A stretch of 64,000 bases of DNA from Clostridium sp. 1001271B_151109_B4 (GTDB lineage Bacteria; Bacillota; Clostridia; Clostridiales; Clostridiaceae). Position numbers and translations under genes: made by a program. Below, piece after piece: positions 35,780-45,462 of this stretch. Within the stretch, counting starts at the first letter, position 1, and every line of letters begins with the position of its first letter. The stretch spans positions 165,974 to 229,973 of the forward strand of contig NZ_JADPBQ010000003.1 of the NCBI RefSeq assembly GCF_015670405.1, written 5' to 3'. Under the pieces are notes generated by a model. The model was not told where the DNA came from. It worked only from the letters and a program-made list of their open reading frames with translations, and made no database searches.

Positions 35780-37843
35780 ATGAAACTTTCTTTTACCGAG
35801 CAGTCGAAGCGCTCATTTTTGAAATTTTTATTTGCTCCATTAATTATTAACTTTATTATTGAGCTTTGTAGTAGAAGAAGCCTGATAGATACTTTTGGAT
35901 ATATCTTCGGTTCTCCATTAGTATTTCTATATAACTCGTTAATTATTTTATCGACTTTATCAGTAGTACTATTATTTAAAAGAAGAACTTTCCTTTTCAC
36001 ATTAATTACAACTATTTGGATTGGTTTTGGTATAACAAATGGTATTATATTAAGCAATAGAGTTACACCTTTTACAGCAACAGATTTAACGCTTGCAGAA
36101 TTTGGACTAGGTATTATTTCTAAATATTTATCTCCATTAATGACAAGCTTAATTAGTGGTTTCTTAATATTAGTAGTAATAGGAATTGTATTTCTATTTT
36201 TCAAAGGACCAAAATTTAAAGAAAAGATTAATTATAAGAGAAATATTTTAATTGTTGCTGCAACATGGACAATCTTATTTGGATCAACTAAGCTTGCAAT
36301 AACAACAAATGTTATATCTTCTTATTTTGGTAATATCGCATTTGCATATTTAGATTATGGTTTTCCTTATTGTTTTTCAAATACTCTATTTAATACAGGT
36401 ATTGATAAACCTACTGATTATTCACAAGAAAAGATTGCATCTATTTCTGATTTAATCACTACTAAGGATACAACTAATGTTGCCACTACAAGTGACAATG
36501 ATAATGATGATATCTTAATAGCTAGTACTGAAGGTGGATTAAATCAAGATGAAACTGAGAAAAAACCTAATATCGTTATGGTTCAATTAGAATCATTTTT
36601 TGATCCAACACTAGTGAATTTTTTAGAATTTTCTCAAGATCCAGTTCCTAACTTTAGAAGTCTTATGGAAAACTATCCATCTGGATACGTAACAGTTCCA
36701 TCTGTTGGTGCTGGAACAGCAAATACTGAATTTGAAGTTTTAACTGGAATGAGCCTTAAGTTCTTCGGTCCTGGTGAATATCCTTATAAAACTATTCTTC
36801 AAGAAAGTACTGCTGAAAGTGTAAGTTATAATTTAAAAGATTTAGGTTATTCAACTCATGCTATTCATAATAATAAAGGTACATTCTATAATAGAAATTT
36901 TGTATTTTCACAATTAGGATTTGATACTTTTACTTCATTAGAATATATGGAAGTTGAAGAGTTTACTGTAAAGGATTGGGCAAAGGACTTTTATTTAACT
37001 GATGAGATATTAAAATCGCTTGACTCTACAGATGGTTCAGATTTCGTTTATACAATTTCTGTACAATCCCATGGTGATTATCCTAAAGAGCAAGTATTAG
37101 AAAATCCAATAATTACAGTTGGTGGTTTACCTGATGAAGGAACTACTAACGCATTTACTTACTATATAAATCAACTTTACGAAGTAGACCAATTTATAGG
37201 TCAATTAACAGAAGCTCTTTCTCAAAGAGATGAAGATACTGTATTAGTATTATTTGGGGACCATTTACCTACTCTTGGATTTAAAGATGAAGATTTAGAT
37301 AACGGTTCTATATTCCAAACTGAATATGTTGTATGGAGCAACTTTGATCTTGAAAGAGAAGATCAAGATTTGACAGCTTACCAATTAACAGCTTCAGTAT
37401 TAGACAGCTTAAATATTGATAGTGGTGTTTTAACTAAATTCCACAACCAATTTAAAGATTCAGAAGATTACCTATCTGATTTAAAATTATTACAATATGA
37501 TATGCTATATGGTGAAAAATATATTTACAGTGGTGAAAATCCATTTATAGCTACAGATTTAAAGATGGGTACTTATGATATTACTATAACTAATGTTTAT
37601 GAAGAAGATGGTAACTTAATAGTAAAAGGTGAAAACTTCAATAAATACAGTAAAATTTATATCAATGAGCAATATACAAAAACTGTTTTTGTTGATGAAA
37701 ACACATTAATGGCACAAAATGTTACCTTAGAACCTGATTCATCAATCGTTGTAACTCAACGTACTAGTGGTGGTGGAAAATTAGGCTCTACAAATACTTT
37801 TACTTATACAGTTGATGATGGAGATGTAATTGAAGTTCAATAA
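35780..37843 (+). CDS. LTA-synthase-family sulfatase-fold phosphoglycerol transferase
   Basis: 687 residues. Five N-terminal membrane helices (to about 210), a linker, then an extracellular alkaline-phosphatase-fold domain. VMVQLESFFDPT (about 266) holds metal ligands, GTANTEFE carries the catalytic Thr (about 313) and FGDHLPT (about 492) is the distal metal site. The last 90 residues form an additional beta-rich domain, making it longer than LtaS (about 640). It polymerises or attaches glycerol phosphate to glycolipid outside the membrane. GGGGG precedes the ATG. The glycolipid glycosyltransferase at 24.7 kb may make its lipid anchor. Confidence 0.85.
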   Translation: MKLSFTEQSKRSFLKFLFAPLIINFIIELCSRRSLIDTFGYIFGSPLVFLYNSLIILSTLSVVLLFKRRTFLFTLITTIWIGFGITNGIILSNRVTPFTATDLTLAEFGLGIISKYLSPLMTSLISGFLILVVIGIVFLFFKGPKFKEKINYKRNILIVAATWTILFGSTKLAITTNVISSYFGNIAFAYLDYGFPYCFSNTLFNTGIDKPTDYSQEKIASISDLITTKDTTNVATTSDNDNDDILIASTEGGLNQDETEKKPNIVMVQLESFFDPTLVNFLEFSQDPVPNFRSLMENYPSGYVTVPSVGAGTANTEFEVLTGMSLKFFGPGEYPYKTILQESTAESVSYNLKDLGYSTHAIHNNKGTFYNRNFVFSQLGFDTFTSLEYMEVEEFTVKDWAKDFYLTDEILKSLDSTDGSDFVYTISVQSHGDYPKEQVLENPIITVGGLPDEGTTNAFTYYINQLYEVDQFIGQLTEALSQRDEDTVLVLFGDHLPTLGFKDEDLDNGSIFQTEYVVWSNFDLEREDQDLTAYQLTASVLDSLNIDSGVLTKFHNQFKDSEDYLSDLKLLQYDMLYGEKYIYSGENPFIATDLKMGTYDITITNVYEEDGNLIVKGENFNKYSKIYINEQYTKTVFVDENTLMAQNVTLEPDSSIVVTQRTSGGGKLGSTNTFTYTVDDGDVIEVQ

Positions 37844-37853
37844 TATAATTTTA

Positions 37854-37891
37854 GGGATGTATCAAATTATTTTGATACATCCCTATTTTAT
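37854..37891 (+). terminator. Terminator of the LTA-synthase-like gene
   Basis: Perfect 13-bp stem GGGATGTATCAAA / TTTGATACATCCC with a 4-base loop, then TATTTTATTTTT. It lies between converging genes and can also stop minus-strand readthrough of the pseudouridine synthase. Confidence 0.85.
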
Positions 37892-37896
37892 TTTTA

Positions 37897-38586
37897 TTAT
37901 AAACCAGATTCCTCTTTTAATACTCTTAATTCTTCTTCAGTTATATTTCTCCATGTTCCATACTCAATATCGTCTAATTTAATATTCATTATTCTTATTC
38001 TCTCAAGCTTAATTACCGTATATCCAAAAGCCTTAGTCATTCTTCTTATTTGCTTATTTAAGCCTTGAGTTAAAATTATTTTAAAAGTATTATTATTTAT
38101 TTTTTCAACTTTACATGGCCTAGTAATTACATCTCCTATGTCAACTCCATCTGCCATTTTTCTGATAAAATCATTATCAAAGTCCTTATTAACTGTAACT
38201 ATATATTCTTTTTCATGTAAATTATCTGACTCTAATATTTTATTTGCAAGTACACCATCATTAGTCATTATTATTAACCCTTGAGATTCCTTATCCAATC
38301 TTCCAACAGGAAATATATATTGATCATAATTCATATAGCTAATTATATTATCTTTAACTTCTTCAGCTGCTGTACAAGTTACCCCTACTGGTTTATTTAA
38401 TACTATATAAACCTTATCCTTAGACTGAACTCTTTGTCCATCTAAAAATATTTCATCTTCCTCTTCTACCCATTGCCCAGGTTCACATAATACACCATTA
38501 ACTACAACTCTTTTTTCTTCAATTAATCTATTAGTTTCTCTTCTAGAGCAAATACCCAAATTACTGAAAAGTTTATTTATTCTCAT
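37897..38586 (-). CDS. rluF: 23S rRNA pseudouridine synthase (RluF-like)
   Basis: 229 residues. N-terminal S4 RNA-binding domain (RINKLFSNLGICSRRE), then a RsuA/RluB/RluF-type catalytic domain with GRLDKESQGLI holding the catalytic Asp (about residue 101), HEKEYIVTV and GLNKQIRRM. The KESQGL and EKEY words are closest to RluF (U2604 modification) among the family. GGGAGG lies before the ATG. It is a single gene. Confidence 0.82.
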   Translation of the reverse strand: MRINKLFSNLGICSRRETNRLIEEKRVVVNGVLCEPGQWVEEEDEIFLDGQRVQSKDKVYIVLNKPVGVTCTAAEEVKDNIISYMNYDQYIFPVGRLDKESQGLIIMTNDGVLANKILESDNLHEKEYIVTVNKDFDNDFIRKMADGVDIGDVITRPCKVEKINNNTFKIILTQGLNKQIRRMTKAFGYTVIKLERIRIMNIKLDDIEYGTWRNITEEELRVLKEESGL

Positions 38587-38687
38587 TAATTAATCTAATC
38601 CTCCCTAAATTTATCTTACGTCTTATAACACTATATAAATAATACCTATGCTTAAATAAAATGACAAGTAAATTGACTTTATCTCAT

Positions 38688-39554
38688 TTAATTAAAATAA
38701 TATAAATAAGTATCCTCTAATGTACTTTTAACATTAATAACATTTAACTCTTTAGGGTCTTTCCCTGAAACTATTCTTGCTAATAGTCCGTCATTAGTTT
38801 TTATAATATTGCTAATACTATACTTCTCTTTTATCTTATTAAGTTCATCTTCTTTTATTTTAACTTCAAATACTTTCCCCTGCATATTTTCTACTATAGC
38901 AGCAGGACTATCCTTTAATATCAGTTTACCTTTATTCATAAGTAAAACTTCTTTAGATATATACTGTATATCAGATACAATGTGGGTAGTAATAATAACT
39001 ATCTTATTTATAGCAATTTCACTTATAAAATTTCTTATTCTTATTCTCTCCATTGGATCTAATCCAGCCGTAGGTTCGTCTAATAATAACACTTTAGGAT
39101 CGTTAAGTAATGATTGAGCAATAAGTATTCTTTGTTTCATTCCACCTGAATATGCCCCTAATTTCTTATCAGCATTATCTTGCAAATTAACTAACTCCAA
39201 TACATTTTCAATTCTTTCTCTTGCTTCTTTTTTAGAAAGTCCTTTTAATGATGCCATATACCATAAAAATCGCCTTCCAGTAAAGCTTTTGTAAATACCT
39301 TGCTGTTGTGGCATGTATCCCAATATATTTCTAAAGTCCTTACCCAATTTCATTATATTTTTATCATTATATAATATTTCTCCACTATTAGCTTTAATAT
39401 TATCAGCTATTATATTCATTAAAGTAGATTTTCCAGCTCCATTAGGACCTAAAATACCATAAACACCACTAGTAAACTCAGTATTTAAGTTATCTAAGGA
39501 CTTTGACTTTCCTTTAACATATGTTTTGCTTAAATTCTTTATTTCTAGTTTCAT
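38688..39554 (-). CDS. ABC ATPase of the peptide/lipoprotein operon
   Basis: 288 residues. Walker A GPNGAGKST, signature YSGGMKQR, Walker B VLLLDEPTAGLDP and switch His in IITTHI are complete. It overlaps the permease stop by 4 bases (ATGA), so the two are coupled. It is the last gene of an operon that begins with a small secreted protein at 44.9 kb. ABC-2-type pairs of this kind often export or give immunity to peptides; the substrate here is unknown. Confidence 0.85.
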   Translation of the reverse strand: MKLEIKNLSKTYVKGKSKSLDNLNTEFTSGVYGILGPNGAGKSTLMNIIADNIKANSGEILYNDKNIMKLGKDFRNILGYMPQQQGIYKSFTGRRFLWYMASLKGLSKKEARERIENVLELVNLQDNADKKLGAYSGGMKQRILIAQSLLNDPKVLLLDEPTAGLDPMERIRIRNFISEIAINKIVIITTHIVSDIQYISKEVLLMNKGKLILKDSPAAIVENMQGKVFEVKIKEDELNKIKEKYSISNIIKTNDGLLARIVSGKDPKELNVINVKSTLEDTYLYYFN

Positions 39555-41818
39555 GCTTGTACCTCTCTTTTTAATAACCTTTCATTTTTAAACTTCTTTT
39601 GTGTAATAAATATCATCCCACTTACTAATGTTATACTGATAATAAAATAAATTAAATTGAACCTTATTCCATGTTTATAAGCTAATGACTCATTAAGGCT
39701 AAAAATATTTGAAATTGATACATTTCCATTAAGATTTATTCCTATTATTCTCATTAATATACTTGGTATTAATAAAATTGTTGAAAAAATTATAGTAGCA
39801 ATATGATTTTTACTTAAGACAGATAAACAAAGTATACATGCTGTTATACACATTACCCCTACATATTTTAATATATTTTCAAAAATTATAAATTTTAAAA
39901 CTGTTAACTTCCATGAAAGATTCATATATTTTTCTATACTTTGAATAGGTGCACTTAAAAATTCAAATCCAAATTCATTTATAACATTAATATAGTTAGG
40001 CATATATACTAGTACAAATAATAATCCTGTAATTATATAAGCTATAATGAATTTATATAAAAATAATTTATTTCGTTCCTTACTAGCTTGAATTAATATC
40101 ATAGCTCCACTTTTATATTCTTTTGCAAAAACATTAGAAAAAATAATAATAAGTAATATACATAAATATACTCCATTGTTCAATTCCGATTTTAAATTAA
40201 ATAATTCTTCTTTTATATTTTTATCTATAAAATGAACATTTATCTTTGTCTTATCCTTTATATATTTTAAGTATTGATATTGATTATATAATTCATCGAA
40301 TGCATCTACTCTCTTATTAAGAATTTCTAATTTCAATGATTTTTCTTCATATTCAGACCTAGTTATTCTATCTTTTTTTAATAAATACTCATTCTTTGCT
40401 TTTTGCTCTCCAATACTGTAAAGTTTTATTTGTTCCCTCTCTAAGTAGTTCTCTTTGCCTTGATTTAATGGTCCCGAAAGTTTATTTATATAATTTTTAT
40501 ATATAATAGTATCATTATCATAATATCTTTCTTCATCAATATTTATATTAGAAACACTTATAAATACAGCTATCAAAATTAATACATAAGTTTTATTTTC
40601 AATAATTATTTTATACATCTCATTAAAAAATAATGTTGATGGTATCGTAATTCTACTTATCTTATTTCTTAACTTTGAGAAAATATTTAAATTTAATTCT
40701 TTACCTTTAATATCTTTTTCCTTTATAAAAATTAAAATATTAACTACTATAAGTGTTGGCAAAACTGTTATTAACATAAGTTTATATATGAAAAATAAGT
40801 TTATTGCTTTTGCAAAAAAATTTATATTTACATATTCTCCCACTACTTTTCCTATCGATAAAAACGAAAATATATTTATATATTTTAAAGTATTTAAGGT
40901 AGAGTTAAATGGAATAAATTTATAAAATATATAGCTTAAAAAAATAAAAATAATTACTGCCATATATGCTTTTGTTATATTTTTATTTAATTGAATTATC
41001 ATCGTAATTATTATTGAAATCATTATTACGGTAAACATTTTAAATAATATTAAAAGTAATAAATATTCTTTGATATTTATTAACATATTGCAGCTTCTAA
41101 AGTTTGAAATAGATTGGATACTTCTATTTACATCCCCAAATCCATATAATTTATTTGAAGCTATAATTAATAAAAAATAGATAATAGCTGTTATTATAAT
41201 TATTGAAATAATCATTGTAATTAATTTTGTAATAATTAATGGGGCCCTTCCCTTCTTATTAGCTTTAATAATCATTAAGGTTTCATTTTCTCTTTCTTGT
41301 GAAAATATACTTATTGATAAAATTATAATTATTAATAATATACTTAAATCTGCTAATAAGTAGTTAGATATAGATGTAACCCCTTTTTCAATTCCTACAG
41401 TTGTTTCTACTAAGTTTAGTTTTTTGAAATCTTCTGCTGTTTTTATTATATTGTTATATGAAAAACTTCCCTTTTTATGAAATATGGATACTTTAATAAG
41501 CTTGTCCTTATCTTCTTCTACGCTTTTTAAGTAATCTTTATATGTATCAACATAATTAATTTGATTACTTAAAATCTCTATTAGATATAAATCTACATTA
41601 AGCATATTGAAATCTTTTGAATATATACTTTTATTAAACTTTTCTATGAGTGCTTTTTCTTCATCTTCTATGACCATATAATTATTATCATTTTCTATAT
41701 ACATATAATAAACATATATATAATCATTTAACTCTTTTCCTAGCTCTTCTAACCCTTTAGAATCATTTTTATAAGTTTTTTCAAACTCATTATACCTATC
41801 TAAATTATTTATAAGCAT
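39551..41818 (-). CDS. Large two-module ABC permease with apparent start-proximal frameshift
   Basis: The open frame from the first ATG gives 755 residues, but coding clearly continues upstream. Codons back to about 41938 read LRYEFKKIFSNKSVIASIII, a basic head plus membrane helix, with no usable start in that frame. A GGGGGAG ribosome site is followed by ATGG; deleting one G would give MILRYEFKK in frame. Alternatively one more A in the A7 tract at 41911-41917 would join an ATG at 41927. The protein has two similar halves, each a basic head, a helix, an extracytoplasmic coil and five helices; the second half starts FFNEMYKIIIENKTYVLIL, which supports the missing first helix. It may be phase-variable, broken, or a sequence error. 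Confidence 0.75.
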   Translation of the reverse strand: MLINNLDRYNEFEKTYKNDSKGLEELGKELNDYIYVYYMYIENDNNYMVIEDEEKALIEKFNKSIYSKDFNMLNVDLYLIEILSNQINYVDTYKDYLKSVEEDKDKLIKVSIFHKKGSFSYNNIIKTAEDFKKLNLVETTVGIEKGVTSISNYLLADLSILLIIIILSISIFSQERENETLMIIKANKKGRAPLIITKLITMIISIIIITAIIYFLLIIASNKLYGFGDVNRSIQSISNFRSCNMLINIKEYLLLLILFKMFTVIMISIIITMIIQLNKNITKAYMAVIIFIFLSYIFYKFIPFNSTLNTLKYINIFSFLSIGKVVGEYVNINFFAKAINLFFIYKLMLITVLPTLIVVNILIFIKEKDIKGKELNLNIFSKLRNKISRITIPSTLFFNEMYKIIIENKTYVLILIAVFISVSNINIDEERYYDNDTIIYKNYINKLSGPLNQGKENYLEREQIKLYSIGEQKAKNEYLLKKDRITRSEYEEKSLKLEILNKRVDAFDELYNQYQYLKYIKDKTKINVHFIDKNIKEELFNLKSELNNGVYLCILLIIIFSNVFAKEYKSGAMILIQASKERNKLFLYKFIIAYIITGLLFVLVYMPNYINVINEFGFEFLSAPIQSIEKYMNLSWKLTVLKFIIFENILKYVGVMCITACILCLSVLSKNHIATIIFSTILLIPSILMRIIGINLNGNVSISNIFSLNESLAYKHGIRFNLIYFIISITLVSGMIFITQKKFKNERLLKREVQA

Positions 41819-42010
41819 ATCATTATATTTAATCTGCTCATTATAAAATCCTAAAATACTTATAATAATTAATATTATAATGCTAGCTATTACCGATTTA
41901 TTAGAAAATATTTTTTTAAACTCATACCTTAGTATCCATCTCTCCCCCTTTCATTTACCATAAAACAATTAAATACTATTTTAAAATCTCATAATATTCT
42001 TAAATGAATA

Positions 42011-43222
42011 TTATTTACTAACAGCCGTATCTAAATATTTTTCTTCTAATTCAAATAATGTTTTCCACATCAAATTTCCTGTTCCTATTTCGCTTTTATC
42101 AATATATTTTATATATGCTTCTTCTTGATTTTGTCCCTTTAAAAACATATATTTTTCATCTCCACTAATGATATTGCCTTCTATATAATTATCTTCAATA
42201 CTTATAGAATCTATTTTATTTCCTTCCTTATCATAAACTATTATTATTCTATTTTGCTCCTTATCCTCCTTGGATAGAATATTATCTATGTATATATAAC
42301 TATCATCAGAATAATGAGTTAAGTCTGAAAACTCCCTTTTAAATAGCTTTTTAGAAACACCAGTTTCTATATCACTTTTATAAATATAATCACTATACTC
42401 TATATCTTCTTCATTAATACTTATTGGAGTAAATATATAATCTCCTTCACTTATAGTTAATGGTCCCACATATTTTAAGTTAATATCTTCTGCGATTTGT
42501 TTTACATTATTATCATTAATATCATATACAAATTCTTTACCCAAAAAAATTTCATCTTCTGAATCATATTTAGTATATCTTACTTTATTTCCAACAGGAG
42601 TTATATCATGAATTATAGCCATAACTCCTTTCCCTGAAACTATTTCAATTGGTTTTACTGACTTTTTAAAAATATCATACTCCTTTAAAGCATATTCATA
42701 TATTCCATCTTCTACTTCTTGCTCATCATTAGAAATAACAGATGTTGCATAATATAGTTTTCCTTTATGTAATGCCATTGATGTTATATTATCCTCAAGA
42801 GTACAAACTGTTTTTCTTTTAGAACCATCTAATGAAATTCTGATTAGTTCTGGTTCCCAAATATCTTTTAAAAAATCCATATCAATATAACAATAAATAT
42901 AATTATCATATGTAGCTACTAATTTAGGCTGCCCATCAGTTATTAAAAATCCATTACACTTATACTTCTTTGTTTCATCTAACTCCTTATCATGTAAACA
43001 ATTAGGTTTATCACATAAAACTAATGATTCCATTGTTTCATAATCACAATAATATAAATATAATCCATTAATAAAATAATATCCTTCGCTACTAGAAGTT
43101 AAAGCTTGTACAGAATTACTCTCTCCATACATATATTGGTACTCTGTATCAATACTTTGTTTTCCACAACTAATTCCAGAAAAAATTATAAAAATAAATA
43201 AGCTTAATAATATATTTTTCAT
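42011..43222 (-). CDS. Beta-propeller-like (DUF5050-type) lipoprotein, copy 2
   Basis: 403 residues. A signal peptide ends in lipobox SGISC (Cys about 19), so it is an extracytoplasmic lipoprotein. It contains repeated YxxxGKLYY / DGSKRKTVCTL strands of a TolB/DUF5050-like propeller and a cysteine cluster LCDKPNCLHDKE...KYKCNGF near residues 70-95, common in clostridial lipoproteins of this kind. It is a tandem paralogue of the next gene upstream (shared runs such as ISLDG, SMALHKGKLYY, SDDSYIY and FELEEKYLDT). A binding role in the ABC operon is an inference. Confidence 0.7.
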   Translation of the reverse strand: MKNILLSLFIFIIFSGISCGKQSIDTEYQYMYGESNSVQALTSSSEGYYFINGLYLYYCDYETMESLVLCDKPNCLHDKELDETKKYKCNGFLITDGQPKLVATYDNYIYCYIDMDFLKDIWEPELIRISLDGSKRKTVCTLEDNITSMALHKGKLYYATSVISNDEQEVEDGIYEYALKEYDIFKKSVKPIEIVSGKGVMAIIHDITPVGNKVRYTKYDSEDEIFLGKEFVYDINDNNVKQIAEDINLKYVGPLTISEGDYIFTPISINEEDIEYSDYIYKSDIETGVSKKLFKREFSDLTHYSDDSYIYIDNILSKEDKEQNRIIIVYDKEGNKIDSISIEDNYIEGNIISGDEKYMFLKGQNQEEAYIKYIDKSEIGTGNLMWKTLFELEEKYLDTAVSK

Positions 43223-43271
43223 ATATTCTCTCCTTATAATGAATATGTTAGATAATCTTATTAGATATATA

Positions 43272-44495
43272 TCATCTAATAAGAGTTGTATCTAAATATT
43301 TTTCTTCCAGTTCAAATAAAGTTTCCAATTTAGCAGTTCCTGTCCCTATTTTACTTTTATCAATATATTTTAGATATGCTCCACTTTCATTTTCATACCT
43401 AACAAATATATATTTTTCATCTCCACTATTAAAGTTATAGGAATCATTTACCTCTGACACCTCTATACTTTCTAATCTATTTCCCTTTTTATCATATATA
43501 TTTAATACCCTCTTTTTATTATCGTTATTTAATGATGCTACATTATCTGAATATATATAATTATCATCTGAATAATAAACAATTTCCTCAAATGTTCTTT
43601 GAAATAAAACTTTTGATTCTTTTGAATTTAAATCATTAATGTATATATTAGAATCTAAAATCACCTCATCATCTTTAATTATTCTTGGAATAAACATAAT
43701 CATTTTATTGAAAATACTTACAATTCCTAAATTTTCATCAGTAACTTCTTCTCCAACCTTATATTCAAGTTTACTACTTAAATCATATACATAATATCCA
43801 TATTTCAATTCATTATTATCTCCACTAAATTTTGTATAAATAAGTTTATTACCAATTGGAATAATCTCTTGAATAGATGCCATTACACCTTCATATTTTA
43901 GTATTTCTTTAAATTTACTATTTAATTTAGATATATCATATTCCTTAATATAACATTCATACAAACCATTATTTTCATCTTTAACATTTTCTACAGAATA
44001 ATATAATTTTCCCCTATGTAAAGCCATTGACATTATATTTTCTTCCAACTTACAAACAGTTTTTCTTTGTGTGCCATCTAAAGAAATCCTAATTAATTCT
44101 GCTCCTGAATAATAATCTTTTAAAAAATCATTTTCTATATAATAATAAATATAACCATCATAAACTGTTAATAATTTAGGACTACTTCCATCATTTATAA
44201 AACCATTACAATTCATTTTCTTTGTCGAATCCATTTCTTTATCATGTAAACACTCTACTCTATTACATAATACAGTAGACTCCATTGAATCATAGTCACA
44301 AAAATATAAATACAGCCCATTAACAAAATAATATCCATCATCACTTGCTGTAATATATCTATCTCTTTCCCCCATCATATACATATATTTTGCATCTTGT
44401 CCCTCTATATATTTATTAATACTTTCCACATTTTTAGAGCAACCTACCATATATATATTGATTACTAAAGCAATAATAAAAATTCCTATTCTCAT
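43272..44495 (-). CDS. Beta-propeller-like (DUF5050-type) lipoprotein, copy 1
   Basis: 407 residues. The signal peptide ends with lipobox YMVGC. The body parallels the downstream paralogue along its full length: YYFVNGLYLYFCDYDSMES, the cysteine cluster LCNRVECLHDKE...MNCNGF, ISLDGTQRKTVCKLEEN and the C-terminal FELEEKYLDT. Start at 44495, because AGGGGA stands 8 bases before that ATG. The second gene in the operon, between the small secreted protein and copy 2. Function unknown; both copies may bind or shield the secreted product. Confidence 0.7.
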   Translation of the reverse strand: MRIGIFIIALVINIYMVGCSKNVESINKYIEGQDAKYMYMMGERDRYITASDDGYYFVNGLYLYFCDYDSMESTVLCNRVECLHDKEMDSTKKMNCNGFINDGSSPKLLTVYDGYIYYYIENDFLKDYYSGAELIRISLDGTQRKTVCKLEENIMSMALHRGKLYYSVENVKDENNGLYECYIKEYDISKLNSKFKEILKYEGVMASIQEIIPIGNKLIYTKFSGDNNELKYGYYVYDLSSKLEYKVGEEVTDENLGIVSIFNKMIMFIPRIIKDDEVILDSNIYINDLNSKESKVLFQRTFEEIVYYSDDNYIYSDNVASLNNDNKKRVLNIYDKKGNRLESIEVSEVNDSYNFNSGDEKYIFVRYENESGAYLKYIDKSKIGTGTAKLETLFELEEKYLDTTLIR

Positions 44496-44575
44496 TATTT
44501 GTTCCCCTTTTAACAAGAAGAGAAATTAAAATACTTTTTAATTCTCTTCTCTTTTTAAGTTAATTTTTACTTGAT

Positions 44576-44941
44576 CTATCTTTTCCAAACAGATGTAGCT
44601 GTTTTCGAGTATCTTTCACTACCATAAACATTATGAATACCTGTAACTTCTGTTTTACGAGCACCATTTATTATATTACCAACAGATGCCGTATTTTCTC
44701 TTGGTCCACTTGTTGAAACAGATGAACTTTTTTTGTAAGCTTTACTATTAATATCCCATTGAGTATATTCACATACTGTAGAAATCATCTCCCCTGCATA
44801 AGTAGACCATGTCGTTGCTGTTCCATATGTTTGTTGTGGATTTCGTCTTGAACCTGCTGCAAAAGCATTTGTTGTTATCATTCCTAAAATTAATCCAACA
44901 GTACTTATAGATATTATTGATTTTTTTACTTTATTGTTCAT
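44576..44941 (-). CDS. Small secreted protein, candidate bacteriocin-like product
   Basis: 121 residues. A clean signal peptide (MNNKVKKSIISISTVG..., cleavage near NAFA-AGS) leaves a mature chain of about 94 residues. It is rich in Ser, Thr and Tyr, with one Cys and a repeated-looking TWSTYAGEM / SVWKR aromatic pattern. Start at 44941, 6 bases after AGGGGAG. It is the first gene of an operon with two lipoproteins and an ABC transporter, an arrangement like bacteriocin operons with immunity transporters (for example lactococcin 972). I could not match it to the lactococcin 972 family itself. Function is an open question. Confidence 0.6.
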   Translation of the reverse strand: MNNKVKKSIISISTVGLILGMITTNAFAAGSRRNPQQTYGTATTWSTYAGEMISTVCEYTQWDINSKAYKKSSSVSTSGPRENTASVGNIINGARKTEVTGIHNVYGSERYSKTATSVWKR

Positions 44942-45320
44942 ATTTTTCTCCCCTATTAACATAATTTAATCACGATTATGTATTAATCATTACATTTATG
45001 CCTTTTTTTGTAAATATATATATATGTTTTTTATGATTATTCACAAAATTTTTCTTTATTGTGTTTTTTGTGATTTAATACAAAAATTCTTGCATTTTAT
45101 TTTTTTATTATTTCTTCTAAAATATTTCTTTAATTCATTACAAGTTGGCTTAACCCACTTTTTAACGCTTGCTATTAAACGCTAATACTTTTACATATAT
45201 ACCCAAATAAAAAATATATACCCATGTCCACTTTCTATCATCAATTTTACAGTTTCGAACCTTTAAATCCGTTGCTATCACTAGCTTATTGACTTCACCT
45301 TTTTATATTTTTTCATGAAT
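44942..45320. other. Long AT-rich intergenic region upstream of the small secreted protein
   Basis: No convincing gene is seen. On the minus strand a 39-codon frame (45162-45281, GTG start) has only a distant ribosome-like site. The segment 45100-45300 is less AT-rich than its surroundings and contains the near-repeat GCTTGCTATTAAACGCTAAT. The promoter of the peptide operon should be here, but no clear -35/-10 pair with good spacing was found. Confidence 0.4.
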
Positions 45321-45343
45321 AAAAAAAGTGGCTTTCGCCACCT
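45321..45343 (-). terminator. Terminator of the cation-efflux gene
   Basis: Minus-strand hairpin GTGGC-GAAA-GCCAC followed by TTTTTTT, a textbook tetraloop terminator. It lies about 120 bases beyond the CDF stop, past a palindromic 3-prime region. Confidence 0.85.
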
Positions 45344-45348
45344 AAAAT

Positions 45349-45449
45349 AATAAATAGGTAAAAGTTAAAATGTACACAAAAAATAGTGTGATTTTTTACA
45401 ATTATATCTATTAAACACTATTTATATTTCTAACCTTTACCTATTATTG
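45349..45449. repeat. Nested inverted-repeat structure in the 3-prime UTR of the CDF gene
   Basis: Outer arms lie at 45349-45367 (AATAAATAGGTAAAAGTTA) and 45431-45449 (TAACCTTTACCTATTATTG). They are imperfect complements. Inner arms AAATAGTGT (45381-45389) and ACACTATTT (45415-45423) are exact. Beyond the right outer arm the words ACCTATTAT..TTGCC recur and overlap the CDF stop codon, so the gene end seems duplicated. It resembles a small MITE-like element. Confidence 0.55.
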
Positions 45450-45462
45450 TTGCCTATTTTTA

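Noticed and set aside
35776..36204. 142-codon minus-strand frame inside the LTA-synthase-like gene
   Set aside because: Antisense shadow of the plus-strand gene; no ribosome site and low-complexity composition.
38688..41818. Calling the ABC permease gene a pseudogene
   Set aside because: The remaining 755 codons are intact, the ATPase overlaps it in frame and only the start is affected, so phase variation or a sequence error is as likely as loss.
44576..44941. Assignment of the small secreted protein to the lactococcin 972 family
   Set aside because: Operon layout is similar, but the mature sequence lacks the family's WSYG-type repeats as far as I can judge; kept as a candidate only.
45162..45281. 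39-codon minus-strand frame (GTG start) in the long gap before the small secreted protein
   Set aside because: Ribosome-like AAGGTGA is 13 bases away, there is no recognisable domain and codon use looks random. It may be a remnant but cannot be supported as a gene.
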